The notes: a model not told the origin generated them from the sequence alone. A stretch of 64,000 nt of DNA from JAXMAO01 sp046350375 (GCA_046350375.1 JAXMAO010000002.1:310001-374000); one strand, 5' to 3'. Counted from the first letter of the stretch, positions 27,396 to 36,093 are shown. A program made the numbers and translations.

Positions 27396-28973
27396 ATGTG
27401 TCTTCGGCAGCATGGGCGCCGATTGCTTGTTGGCGGGCTTGCGAGCGTCGTGATCGGCGCGATTGCCCGCGCCGGCCTGCATGGGCGGGCCGAGTCAACG
27501 TCCGCGCAAATTCGAGTGGACGCCCAGGTGTGGTTCAACTCGAAGCGCGCGCTGGATCTGGCGGCGCTCCGCGGACACCCGGTGCTGATTGAATACTGGG
27601 CGACCTGGTGCCCCGCCTGCCTCCACGCGATCCCCATGCTGAATGCCCTGCAAGTGAAATACGCCGGCCGGGGTCTTCTCATCATCGGCGTCACGGGCGA
27701 CGCGCCGACCCGCGTGCGGGATTTCGTGCGGCGGCACGACATTCGGTATCTTGTGGCCGCGGGCGCGACCGACGACACCATGCGGCGCGCGGATCAGCTT
27801 CCGAAGGCGGTCTTGCTGCACGAAGACGGCACGCTTTGGGTGAGCGGAACGGTCGAAGACGCGCACCGGGCGCTCGAATCCGGCGCCTGGTCCGGACGAG
27901 CCGACTCGACGGAATGGCTCGCGGTCGGCTCTGCCAGCCGGTCGCTCGCCGAGCGACCGCCCGAAGCGCGGGAATACTCCTCCGCCGAGCAGCAGATCGT
28001 CGAGGACGCGCTGGCGCAGAAGTCAAAACGATCCGCACTGAGCGCGAATGAGCTCCAGCGCCTGTTCGCGTTTCACTGGCGGAATCTCCCGCACGACGCG
28101 TGGCCCGGCGACCCGGAAGTGCGCCTGCGCGCGGCGTATACACTCGGTGACCTGTTGCGATCGAAGGACTCGACGGATGCGGCCGTGGTCGAGTGGTGTC
28201 GGCGCATGGCGGTCGGCGAACCGGATCGGGCGGTACGATACGCCCTATTCTGCGCATTGGCCGCGCTGGAGACCCTGCCGCCGAACCCGCGCATGCGATC
28301 GATCCTGGACCATCACGCTCGGCACGAGCCCGACCCAAAGATGGCGCGCGCCGCCGCGTACGTGATTGACCGCAGCGCGGACAACGCGGCGGCGCGGGCT
28401 GTGCTCGATCCGGCGTACGAGCGCTTCGCCGACGAGTATGAACAGGCTGTCCGCAGTCTCCGGAGATTCTGGCCCGGACTGCGCTCGCCATTCAAGGAAG
28501 CACAGGCTCACCAGCGTGCGATCGAGGAGTGCTTGCGACTTCCGACGCCGCAGCAACAGGCGCGCTACCTGATGGCGGACTATCGGTCGCTCTCGACGCC
28601 CGCGCCGGCCGCTTCGTGGATGCGCACCGAAACGCTCGTGGCGTTGTTTCTGGTGTCGGACAAGGAGCGCCTCGCGGATCCCGATCGTCTCGACGCACAG
28701 TCGTTCCTGCTCGAAGCGCTTGCCAATCCTTCCGCCGGCGCGAAGGAACGGATCACGATCCTCGGCAATCTGGATCGGTTTGGTTCTGAGCGACTGTCCC
28801 CCCAGGCGCTGACGCCGATTCTGGATCGACTCGATCGCGCGATTCCCCACCCCGACATGCGCGCGCACACGGACCATTGGCGCATTCGGCTGACAAACCC
28901 AACGCGCCTCGACGCCGCCTGTCCGGCCTACGTCGAACCCGGCACGACTTCCTCAACGCAGGCCGTCGAATGA
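27396..28973 (+). CDS. Thioredoxin-fold (TlpA/redoxin-like) exported protein with long alpha-helical C-terminus
   Basis: 525 residues from the ATG at 27396; an in-frame TTG lies 15 bp upstream. The N-terminus has Arg-Arg followed by a hydrophobic stretch (LLVGGLASVVIGAIARAG), a signal peptide or anchor. A thioredoxin domain follows, with active site Trp-Cys-Pro-Ala-Cys (Cys72, Cys75) in EYWATWCPACLHA and the cis-Pro region QLPKAVLLHEDG. Such proteins reduce or form disulfides outside the cytoplasm. The remaining 350 residues are mostly helical and unfamiliar, with HEAT-like spacing possible. The gene is probably co-transcribed with the Cys-rich lipoprotein gene upstream. GC content is lower than in the neighbours. 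Its stop TGA overlaps the ATG of a short remnant of a dehydrogenase 3' end. Confidence 0.8.
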   Translation: MCLRQHGRRLLVGGLASVVIGAIARAGLHGRAESTSAQIRVDAQVWFNSKRALDLAALRGHPVLIEYWATWCPACLHAIPMLNALQVKYAGRGLLIIGVTGDAPTRVRDFVRRHDIRYLVAAGATDDTMRRADQLPKAVLLHEDGTLWVSGTVEDAHRALESGAWSGRADSTEWLAVGSASRSLAERPPEAREYSSAEQQIVEDALAQKSKRSALSANELQRLFAFHWRNLPHDAWPGDPEVRLRAAYTLGDLLRSKDSTDAAVVEWCRRMAVGEPDRAVRYALFCALAALETLPPNPRMRSILDHHARHEPDPKMARAAAYVIDRSADNAAARAVLDPAYERFADEYEQAVRSLRRFWPGLRSPFKEAQAHQRAIEECLRLPTPQQQARYLMADYRSLSTPAPAASWMRTETLVALFLVSDKERLADPDRLDAQSFLLEALANPSAGAKERITILGNLDRFGSERLSPQALTPILDRLDRAIPHPDMRAHTDHWRIRLTNPTRLDAACPAYVEPGTTSSTQAVE

Positions 28974-29017
28974 CCACCGCCGTGAAGCGCGGGCGCGAGA
29001 AGATCGTCAAGGCGTGA
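28970..29017 (+). pseudogene. Remnant or duplicate of a UDP-sugar dehydrogenase 3' end
   Basis: These 48 bases encode MTTAVKRGREKIVKA and a stop. The last 11 residues (VKRGREKIVKA) are identical to the C-terminus of the dehydrogenase ending at 26493, with three synonymous or near-synonymous base changes and one codon deleted. No further dehydrogenase sequence precedes it. It is therefore a leftover gene end, not a plausible small protein, and marks the right boundary of the two-gene block 26494-28969. Confidence 0.7.
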
Positions 29018-29240
29018 GGCGAAACCCACGCGCGGTGCGGGCCCGTCGACGTCGACCGTGGTCACTCACAGTTCGACTGCTCGATCGAGCCCCACGACCA
29101 CCATTGCGGCCGAGTGCCGCCGCTCATTCGACCCCCTCGCCGTAAATCGCGTGGCATGCCAGAGGCTCATTCACCTGACCCGCGCGCGTCGCCTGCTCTG
29201 GCCAAGGGTCGCGCCGCCGCGGTAGTCTCCTCCGTTCATC

Positions 29241-29642
29241 ATGCCCCAGCGCCTGGCGAGATTTGCGTTGGTCGTACGCGACTATGACGATGCGATCGCC
29301 TTCTACTGCAACACGCTTGGTTTCGAGCTCCTTGAAGACACCGACCTCGGCAGCGGTAAGCGCTGGGTGCGCGTCGCGCCGCGCGGCTCGACCGGTGCTG
29401 AGATTCTCCTGGCCCGCGCCGTAACGGATGAACAGCGGTCGCGCATCGGCAACCAGGCAGGCGGCCGGGTATTTCTGTTTCTGGAGACGGATGACTTCCG
29501 GCGCGACTACGACGCGCTGCTGGCGCGCGGCGTAGAATTCGTCCGCCCGCCGGAGGAGGCATCGTACGGCACGGTCGCCGTGTTCCTCGATCTCTACGGA
29601 AACAAGATCGACCTGATCCAGCCGCGGGGCTTCACTTCTTGA
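29241..29642 (+). CDS. VOC (glyoxalase/bleomycin-resistance/dioxygenase) superfamily protein
   Basis: 133 residues, the size of a single vicinal-oxygen-chelate subunit made of two beta-alpha-beta-beta-beta modules. Typical phrases are FALVVRDYDDAIAFYCNTLGFEL at the start of module one and the closing VAVFLDLYGNKIDLIQP, whose metal-ligand Glu position is taken by Asp. Members isomerise, cleave or sequester small electrophiles around a divalent metal. The exact reaction cannot be predicted; lactoylglutathione lyase itself is unlikely because the full metal-ligand set is not apparent. The 3' end overlaps the convergent DUF1579 gene by 11 bp. Confidence 0.85.
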   Translation: MPQRLARFALVVRDYDDAIAFYCNTLGFELLEDTDLGSGKRWVRVAPRGSTGAEILLARAVTDEQRSRIGNQAGGRVFLFLETDDFRRDYDALLARGVEFVRPPEEASYGTVAVFLDLYGNKIDLIQPRGFTS

Positions 29643-30246
29643 GCGGCGAATAGACGACGTGCACGAACTCCGCAAACTCATTCGCGCCCGGGGCCTTCAT
29701 CTTCAGCACCTGGTCGATCACGCCCCGCGGCCGCAGCTCGAACGTCCAGCGGAAGGTCGCCGTCGCGCCGCCCATCGGCCGCTCGCCCTCGAAGGTGAAC
29801 CGCTTCTGCTCGGCGTCGAATTCGCCGGTCGCGCTGGTCCCGGTCAGGCTGCTGCTCTCGACCTGCCACATCGTGTACTTCTTTTCAGCCGGATCGTAGC
29901 CGAGGACGATGAGCCGCTCGCCCTTCAGCTCCTCGTCCGGCGTGGAGATGACCTCCAGCCGCACGAATCGGCCGCCCATGATCCACTCGCCGTGCGCGGC
30001 CGCCTTGGCCCGCATCGGCTCGCCCGGGCCCAGTTTCACGCTGCTCCTGACGTTGAAGCGCCCCACGAATGGCTGCAAGGCCTGGTGGGCCTCGGTCGGC
30101 GCGCCGGCCTTGGCGGTCATCGCCATGAACCGCTTCTTCATCTCGGATTGCGACGGCTTGCCGCCCGGCTGGCCCGCACGACTGTCCGGCGGAAACAGCG
30201 ACAGCGACGCGACCAGTGCCGACCCGACCAGACTGACGGCGACCAT
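29632..30246 (-). CDS. Exported DUF1579-family protein
   Basis: 204 residues from the ATG at 30246, which has a GAGGGAGA ribosome site and starts a signal peptide (VAVSLVGSALVASLSLFP). Upstream in-frame codons are therefore excluded. The mature part matches the DUF1579 pattern: an opening PFVGRFNVRSSVK, the central GEWIMGGRFVRLEV and YDPAEKKYTMWQVES, and a late lipocalin-like beta pattern. The fold is thought to be a calycin-like barrel; no enzymatic role is known. A second DUF1579-type gene lies at 32965-33561. The two share the same architecture but are only distantly similar. Confidence 0.82.
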   Translation of the reverse strand: MVAVSLVGSALVASLSLFPPDSRAGQPGGKPSQSEMKKRFMAMTAKAGAPTEAHQALQPFVGRFNVRSSVKLGPGEPMRAKAAAHGEWIMGGRFVRLEVISTPDEELKGERLIVLGYDPAEKKYTMWQVESSSLTGTSATGEFDAEQKRFTFEGERPMGGATATFRWTFELRPRGVIDQVLKMKAPGANEFAEFVHVVYSPLKK

Positions 30247-30591
30247 GGAATCTCCCTCGCAACGTTGGACATACGAAAGCGACGATTGCCCCGCAGGCTT
30301 GCGCGGCGGATGGACGGTCATCAAGACCGCCGGACAAGCACCCCAGTGCAACGGCCCCGGGGGCGCCGATTCACGCCGAAAACCGCAACCTGGCCTGCCC
30401 GCAGGACGAGGGCGCGACCTTGTCTGCCTGAATAGGCGGATTTGCAAGTTCTATCGGGAGCACGCCGGGCGGTGGCGATTGGTATCATGGAGCGCCGCCG
30501 TGTGTGCCCGCTCTCCGAGTCAAACGGCGCGACCGTGCAGGGCGATGGTCCGGCCGGATTCGGGCCCGCCGGCGAAAACCGGAGGCATCCC

Positions 30592-31296
30592 ATGAAACCG
30601 CGTCCGACACCGATGCGAATCGCGGCCACGCTGACCGGACTCTGGGCGACGGTGGCGTCGGCCGCCCTGGTCAATTTCGACCAGTACCCCGACGGCTCGC
30701 CGGTCGTCTCGGGATACCTGACCACGCAGTGGTCGACCGTCGGGGTCGAGTTTTCCGACGGGCAGGGGTTCGGCCCGCAGCCGTCGATGAACGCGTGCTC
30801 CTACTCGGCGCCCAACCACGCCTACGCGGCGCGAATCATCGCGACGTTTGTTGACCCGTGCACGGGCATTCCAAGCGTGACCGACTCGGCCGGCACGCGA
30901 CAGGACCTGTGCTGGGTTCCGGGCGAGGGGATCGACATGTTCTGGTACGACGCCAGCGGCGGCCTGCTGCATCACGAGTTCAACGCCGGCGGCGGCAACC
31001 TGCTGACCTTCAGCACGCCGCAGCCGATCATCGCGCGACTGGAGATGGTCTGCGTCCTGCAGGGCATCGACGATTTCGTCTTCAGCACGCCGCAGCCCGT
31101 GCTGCGCGGCGACATGAACTGCGACACCGCCGTGAACGCCGGCGACGTCGAGCCGTTCGTGCTGGCGCTGGTCGCCCCGGACGAATACGGCGCCCTGTTC
31201 CCGGCCTGCGACATCCGCCGGGCCGACATGAACTGCGACCGGAAGGTCAACGGCGCCGACGCGCAGGGGTTCGTCACCGCCCTGATCGGGCCATAG
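30592..31296 (+). CDS. Secreted protein with dockerin-like C-terminus
   Basis: 234 residues. The ATG at 30592 is preceded by GGAGG six bases upstream and begins a signal peptide (MRIAATLTGLWATVASAAL). The middle 140 residues are beta-rich (VNFDQYPDGSPVVSGYLTTQ, GVEFSDGQGF) and resemble the short PEP-CTERM/choice-of-anchor-like exoprotein domains of planctomycetes. The last 60 residues are two dockerin-like calcium-binding repeats (GDMNCDTAVNAGDVEPF and ADMNCDRKVNGADAQGF). It is probably displayed or incorporated outside the cell. Function unknown. It reads toward the NTPase gene at 31543, with 246 bp between them and no terminator seen. Confidence 0.83.
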   Translation: MKPRPTPMRIAATLTGLWATVASAALVNFDQYPDGSPVVSGYLTTQWSTVGVEFSDGQGFGPQPSMNACSYSAPNHAYAARIIATFVDPCTGIPSVTDSAGTRQDLCWVPGEGIDMFWYDASGGLLHHEFNAGGGNLLTFSTPQPIIARLEMVCVLQGIDDFVFSTPQPVLRGDMNCDTAVNAGDVEPFVLALVAPDEYGALFPACDIRRADMNCDRKVNGADAQGFVTALIGP

Positions 31297-31542
31297 CGGC
31301 CGCTCGGCGGACCGGATTGGACGCCCCGGTCGGGACCGACGGCGCCGCATCCGACTGCGGAATAGTCCGCACGCCGTGGATTTTTCCTCGAAACCGGCCT
31401 GATTCACGCCACCCGGGTCCGCTCCGTGGTCGAATGATCCGCACGCCCGATGCGGCCCGTCCGCCGTGCGCCAAACGCCACCGCTGGTACGCCGCTTGCA
31501 AAGTGTTCTGTCCCGGCAGAGGTGCCGGCCAGGAGCCTCTCG

Positions 31543-32868
31543 ATGTCGTCGCCGGTGCAGCGGACGGTGATCATTGTCGGGGCGGCGGGGCGCGACTTTC
31601 ACGACTTCAACGTCTTCTGGCGCGACCACCCGAACTATCGCGTCGCCTGTTTCACGGCGGCACAGATTCCGAACATCGAGGGTCGCGTCTATCCGCCGGA
31701 GCTGGCCGGGCCGCGCTACCCGCGCGGCGTGCCGATCTTCCCCGAATCGCGGCTGACCGAGCTGATCGCCGAGCACGGCGCCGACGTGGTGGCGCTGGCG
31801 TATTCGGACCTGTCGCACGAGGCGGTCATGCACAAGGCGGCGCTGGCCAACGCGGCCGGCGCCGACTTCTGCATGCTGGGAACGCGCGCCACGATGCTCG
31901 ACTCCGGCAAGCCGGTGATCGCCGTCTGCGCCGTGCGCACCGGCTGCGGCAAGAGCCAGACGTCGCGCGCCGTGGCGCAGATGCTGCAGCGCGCCGGCCA
32001 GCGCGTCGCCGTCGTTCGTCACCCGATGCCCTATGGCGACCTGCGGCGGCAGATCTGCCAGCGATTCGCCACGCTCGAAGACCTCGAGCGCCACGACTGC
32101 ACCATCGAAGAGCGCGAGGAGTACGAGCCGCACCTGGTCGCGAACACGCTGGTATTTGCCGGCGTGGACTACGCCCGCATCCTGGCGGCCGCGCAGGCCG
32201 AGGCCGACGTCATCCTGTGGGACGGCGGCAACAACGACACGCCGTTCTTCCGGCCGAAGCTGCACGTCACCGTGGTCGATCCGCATCGGCCCGGACACGA
32301 GACGCGCTACTACCCCGGCGAAACCAACGTGCGCATGGCCGACGTGGTGATCGTCAATAAGGTCGATTCGTGCACGCCCGACGCCATTACCGCGGTGATT
32401 GACAACGTGCGGCGCGTCAATCCGCGGGCCGAGATTCTCGCGGCGCGCTCGCCGGTCGCCGTCGCCGACCCGCAGCAGGTTCGCGGGCAGCGCGTGCTGT
32501 GCGTCGAGGACGGCCCGACCGTCACGCACGGCGAGATGGCGTTCGGCGCGGCGCACCTGGCGGCCGAGCGGTTCGGCGCGGCCGAAATCGTCGATCCGCG
32601 CCCCTACGCCGTCGGCTCGATCCGCGACACGTTCGCGCGCTACACGCACCTGCGCGACGTGCTCCCGGCGATGGGCTACGGCACGACGCAGATCGCCGAG
32701 CTGCAGCGGACAATTGCCGCCACGCCCTGCGACCGGGTGCTGATCGGCACGCCGATCGACCTGGCGCGCGTGCTGAAGCTCGATCGACCGGCGATCCGGG
32801 TGCGCTATGACCTGGACGAGGTCGAGCCAGGCCGGCTGGAGGCGCGGGTCCGCCAGGCCGTGACGTGA
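31543..32868 (+). CDS. P-loop NTPase of the cyclic 2,3-diphosphoglycerate synthetase family
   Basis: 441 residues from the ATG at 31543 with an AGGAG site upstream. The N-terminal third is a Rossmann-like domain (TVIIVGAAGRDFHDFNVFWRD). The central domain carries a P-loop variant RTGCGKSQ (132-139), the conserved VVRHPMPYGDL, and ILWDGGNNDTPFF, with an NKVD guanine-specificity-like motif in VIVNKVDSC. This layout is that of the archaeal cyclic 2,3-diphosphoglycerate synthetase family, which makes an intramolecular anhydride from 2,3-bisphosphoglycerate with ATP in methanogens. Bacterial relatives are widespread and mostly uncharacterised, so the product here is uncertain; a GTPase-like regulatory role is equally possible. 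No related metabolic gene is adjacent. Confidence 0.8.
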   Translation: MSSPVQRTVIIVGAAGRDFHDFNVFWRDHPNYRVACFTAAQIPNIEGRVYPPELAGPRYPRGVPIFPESRLTELIAEHGADVVALAYSDLSHEAVMHKAALANAAGADFCMLGTRATMLDSGKPVIAVCAVRTGCGKSQTSRAVAQMLQRAGQRVAVVRHPMPYGDLRRQICQRFATLEDLERHDCTIEEREEYEPHLVANTLVFAGVDYARILAAAQAEADVILWDGGNNDTPFFRPKLHVTVVDPHRPGHETRYYPGETNVRMADVVIVNKVDSCTPDAITAVIDNVRRVNPRAEILAARSPVAVADPQQVRGQRVLCVEDGPTVTHGEMAFGAAHLAAERFGAAEIVDPRPYAVGSIRDTFARYTHLRDVLPAMGYGTTQIAELQRTIAATPCDRVLIGTPIDLARVLKLDRPAIRVRYDLDEVEPGRLEARVRQAVT

Positions 32869-32964
32869 GCCGGCGCGGGCGCCCGGCTTGTCGAACCGGC
32901 CGGCGCCCGATAGGCTCCCAGCCCGTTCCGCACCACGCGGACAACATTGAAAGGAGACCTCGCA

Positions 32965-33561
32965 GTGATTGCTCGTCTGGCCACATTCTGTCTGGGGCTC
33001 GCCCTGATTGGGGGCTGTGCCGAGTCGAACCCGTCGATGTCGATGTCGATGCCGCCGCGCGCCAAGCCGGCGCCCGAGATGCAGATGCTCAAGCCGCTGC
33101 TCGGCTCGTGGGTCGGCCAGGCGCAGATGGTCTCGCCGTCGCGCGAGGAGATGATGAAGCACATGCCCAAGGACGCCCCGCCGATGCCCGAGAGCTTCGC
33201 CAGCGCCGGGCGGGCCGAGTGGGCCATGGGCGGCCTCTACATGAAGAACGAAGGCTGGTACGACATGGGCGGCGAGAAGGTGAACTTCATCGAGTGGATG
33301 ACCTGGGACCCGAAGGCCCGCAAGTTCCACTCGTGGTACTTCAACGACTACGGCGAGATCGGCGAAGGCTGGATGACCTTCTCGGCCGACGGCAAGACCG
33401 CGAACACGTGCGTCTGCGGCACGCGCAGCGACGGCAAGGAAATGAAGGGCTCCGGCACGATGACGATCGGCGCGACCGGCCACCACGAGTGGACCTGGAC
33501 CGAGCACGGCCCCGGCGGCGAGATGAAGATGAAGGGCACCAACACCCACTCCGGCGCCTGA
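32965..33561 (+). CDS. DUF1579-family lipoprotein
   Basis: 198 residues from the GTG at 32965, which is preceded by AAGGAG about nine bases upstream; a TTG further upstream would swallow that site. The signal peptide ends in the lipobox Leu-Ile-Gly-Gly-Cys, so the mature protein is probably lipid-anchored. A Met/Ser-rich linker (SMSMSMPP) precedes a DUF1579-like barrel: LLGSWVGQAQM, EWAMGGLYMKNE, WDPKARKFHSWYFNDYG and a His-rich GATGHHEWTWTEHG. Function is unknown. A strong intrinsic terminator follows 38 bp after the stop, so this is the last gene of its unit. Confidence 0.82.
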   Translation: MIARLATFCLGLALIGGCAESNPSMSMSMPPRAKPAPEMQMLKPLLGSWVGQAQMVSPSREEMMKHMPKDAPPMPESFASAGRAEWAMGGLYMKNEGWYDMGGEKVNFIEWMTWDPKARKFHSWYFNDYGEIGEGWMTFSADGKTANTCVCGTRSDGKEMKGSGTMTIGATGHHEWTWTEHGPGGEMKMKGTNTHSGA

Positions 33562-33599
33562 CGCGGCCGGCACCGCAATCTGAAACGTACAGAACTAAG

Positions 33600-33630
33600 G
33601 CCCGTCCGCATCCGCGGGCGGGCTTTTTTT
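33600..33630 (+). terminator. Rho-independent terminator
   Basis: A 10-bp GC-rich stem (GCCCGTCCGC pairing with GCGGGCGGGC, one G-T wobble) with loop ATCC is followed at once by seven T residues. It ends the transcript of the DUF1579 lipoprotein gene and separates it from the convergent sucC gene. Confidence 0.92.
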
Positions 33631-33664
33631 CTGGATGTGTGTGTCAGGCCGAACCGACCCGCGC

Positions 33665-34825
33665 CTACACCGCCGCGCAGACCTTCTTGGCCGCGTCGGT
33701 CAGGTCGGTCGCCGGAATCAGCTCTTTCAGGTTGGCGTCCTTCAGCATCTGCCGCGCCGTGTCGACGTTGGTGCCTTCCAGCCGCACGACGACCGGCACG
33801 TGGAAGCCCAGCTCGCGCGCCGCGGTGATGAGCGCCTCGGCGATCAGGTCGCACTTGGCGATGCCGCCGAAGATGTTGACCAGCACCCCCTTCACGCGCG
33901 TGTCGGCCAGGATGATGCGGAAGGCCTCGATCGCCGCCGCCGCCGTCACGCCGCCGCCGACGTCGAGGAAGTTGGCGGGCGTGCCGCCGTGCAGCTTGAT
34001 GATGTCCATGGTGGCCATCGCCAGCCCGGCGCCGTTCACCAGGCAGCCGATGTTCCCGTCGAGGGCGATGTAGTTGAGGTTGGCCGCCTTGGCCCGCAGC
34101 TCGTCGGCGTTCTCCTCGGCCGGGTCGAACAGCGCCTCGATTTCGGCATGGCGGAACAGGGCGTTGTCGTCGAAGGTGAACTTGGCGTCGATCGCCAGGA
34201 TCTCGCCCGCGTCGGTCTGCACCAGCGGGTTGATCTCGGCCAGCGAGCAATCCTGCGACAGAAACACCTTCGCCAGCCCGGCGATCACCTGGCCCGCCGC
34301 CGCGCCGGCCGGGCCGCTCAGTCCCAGCGCGCTCACCAGCCGGCGGATCTGGAACGGCTGCGGCTCGAGGTGCGGGTGGAGCCATTCCTTGACGATCGCC
34401 TCGGGGTTGCGCGCCGCGACCTCCTCGATCTCCACGCCGCCTTCGCGGCTGACCATGATCACCGGGCGACCCTTCTGCCGGTCGATGACCATGCCGATGT
34501 AGAACTCGCGCGAAATCTTGACCGCCGGGGCGATCAGAATCTTCCGCACCTTCACCCCCGTCGGGCCGGTCTGCTTGCTCACCATCGGCTCGCGCAGCAT
34601 GCGCTCGGCGTGCTGGCGAACCTCGTCGGCCGACTTGCACAGCACCACGTAGCCGGCCTTGCCGCGCCCGCCGGCGTGCACCTGGGCCTTCACCACCACC
34701 TCGCCGCCGCCGACGCGGGCATAGGCCGCCGCCGCCTGGTCGCCGCGCTCGATCACCTCGAACTTCGGCACCGGCAGACCGGCCGAAAGCAGCAACTGGC
34801 GTGCCTGATACTCGTGGATCTTCAT
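33665..34825 (-). CDS. sucC: Succinyl-CoA synthetase (ADP-forming) beta subunit
   Basis: 386 residues starting with the family-typical MKIHEYQARQLLLSAGLPVP; the start at 34825 is fixed by this and longer in-frame versions are not credible. An ATP-grasp domain (VVVKAQVHAGGRGKAG, DCSLAEINPLVQTD) is followed by the CoA-ligase-like domain with NFLDVGGGVTAAAAIEAF and GVLVNIFGGIAKCDLIAEAL. With an alpha subunit it converts succinyl-CoA, ADP and phosphate to succinate, CoA and ATP in the TCA cycle. The usual partner gene sucD is not next to it on either side, which is atypical. It converges on the DUF1579 lipoprotein gene and diverges from the dockerin gene at 35125 across about 300 bp. Confidence 0.95.
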   Translation of the reverse strand: MKIHEYQARQLLLSAGLPVPKFEVIERGDQAAAAYARVGGGEVVVKAQVHAGGRGKAGYVVLCKSADEVRQHAERMLREPMVSKQTGPTGVKVRKILIAPAVKISREFYIGMVIDRQKGRPVIMVSREGGVEIEEVAARNPEAIVKEWLHPHLEPQPFQIRRLVSALGLSGPAGAAAGQVIAGLAKVFLSQDCSLAEINPLVQTDAGEILAIDAKFTFDDNALFRHAEIEALFDPAEENADELRAKAANLNYIALDGNIGCLVNGAGLAMATMDIIKLHGGTPANFLDVGGGVTAAAAIEAFRIILADTRVKGVLVNIFGGIAKCDLIAEALITAARELGFHVPVVVRLEGTNVDTARQMLKDANLKELIPATDLTDAAKKVCAAV

Positions 34826-35124
34826 CGGCGTAGGTCCCCGTCCGCGCGGACAGTCGCGCCGCGCTGCAACGAGCGGCCATACTACGGCGGCCCACTCTGG
34901 TTGGAAAGCGGGCGCGCCGGCGCGTCGCGCGCGGATTCTTCGTGATTCACCGCACGCGGCTCGATACAATCGCCCCTCGATTCGGGCCGAGCCACGGGCG
35001 CTCACAGCGCGCTGCGAAAAACGGCGTCCCACTTCTTCGGCGACTGTGTGCCGTCCCCGGCCGGGTTCGCGTCTTCACCGCCGCGCGGCGGTCCCATCGG
35101 GCTCACGTCACGAAGGAGGTCAAC

Positions 35125-36093
35125 ATGGCTACGGTTCGCTTCCGATGTCTGTGGGTGATGGCGCTACTGGCGCTCGCTGTGCCAGCCAGCGCCCAGAAAA
35201 TCCAGCAGAAATGGGCCGCGCCCAACGGCGCCGTCGGCTCGCGCGTGCAGACCTGCACCGCGCCCCTGCCGACGCCGCTCATCGCCGCCGACGACTGGAT
35301 CTGCCCCCAGTCCGGCAGCATCACCTGGGTCCGCTGGTGGGGCGTAGTCTCCTCGAACGCGCAGCGGTTCCGGCAGTACCACATCGCCGTCTGGAGCCAC
35401 AACACCGCCACCTGCCGGCCCAACGCCGTGCTGCAATTCTGGTGCGTGACGCCCACCTCCGTGAGAGTCGGCACCGACTGCAACAACCGGAAGGTCTTCA
35501 AGTTCGAGGCAGCGCTTGCTCCGGCCTTCGTGCAGACCACGGGCACGCACTACTGGCTGCAAATCTCCGAAATCGACGACGTGAGCGTCAACCCCGGCGC
35601 CGAAGACTTCCGCTGGTCGAGCCATCGTCCGATCGGCAACTGCGCCGCCATTCAGCGCAACGCGGGCGGCGTCTTCACGCAGCCGATCTCCGATGACTGC
35701 GTTCCGCCGGTTCAGACCGACCTGGCCTTCGCGCTTGGCTCGGGCTGCGTCGTGGTGGCCGTGCCGCTGCCGCCGCCGGTGCTCGCCCTGCCGCCGGTGC
35801 TGATGGTCGGGCTCTCGCCGGTCGGCAACCCCGAACCGCTGGTGACCGAGTGCGTCGTGCCGAGCGAAAACGGCATCATGTTCCTCGACCCGGAACTGCC
35901 GGACGGAAACTATGACCTGCACGTCTCCGGCATGGGAATCCGTCCGCTGCTGGATTCCAACATGATGATCCAGAACGGCGTCGGCCAGTCGAGCTTCTTC
36001 GATGTCTTCGTGGGCGACCTCAACTACGACGGTCACATCAACGGCATGGACATCCCGCACATGGTTGACGGGCTGCTCAACGCCCCGCCGTAA
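35125..36093 (+). CDS. Secreted protein with single dockerin-like repeat at C-terminus
   Basis: 322 residues. AAGGAGG six bases before the ATG fixes the start; a signal peptide (CLWVMALLALAVPASAQ) follows. The body is beta-rich with several Cys pairs (TCTAPLPTPLIAADDWICPQ, TGTHYWLQISEIDD). A Pro-rich stretch (PLPPPVLALPPVL) separates it from the tail, which holds one clear dockerin-like loop (GDLNYDGHINGMDIPHM). Only one repeat is present, where dockerins usually have two, so the end may be degenerate or a different EF-hand module. Function unknown. A 9-bp GC stem-loop without a T-run (36128-36155) follows the stop. Confidence 0.82.
   Translation: MATVRFRCLWVMALLALAVPASAQKIQQKWAAPNGAVGSRVQTCTAPLPTPLIAADDWICPQSGSITWVRWWGVVSSNAQRFRQYHIAVWSHNTATCRPNAVLQFWCVTPTSVRVGTDCNNRKVFKFEAALAPAFVQTTGTHYWLQISEIDDVSVNPGAEDFRWSSHRPIGNCAAIQRNAGGVFTQPISDDCVPPVQTDLAFALGSGCVVVAVPLPPPVLALPPVLMVGLSPVGNPEPLVTECVVPSENGIMFLDPELPDGNYDLHVSGMGIRPLLDSNMMIQNGVGQSSFFDVFVGDLNYDGHINGMDIPHMVDGLLNAPP

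Noticed and set aside
28970..29017. A 15-residue small protein coupled to the thioredoxin-like gene by ATGA
   Set aside because: Its sequence is the C-terminus of the nearby dehydrogenase, so it is a remnant; the ATGA overlap is incidental.
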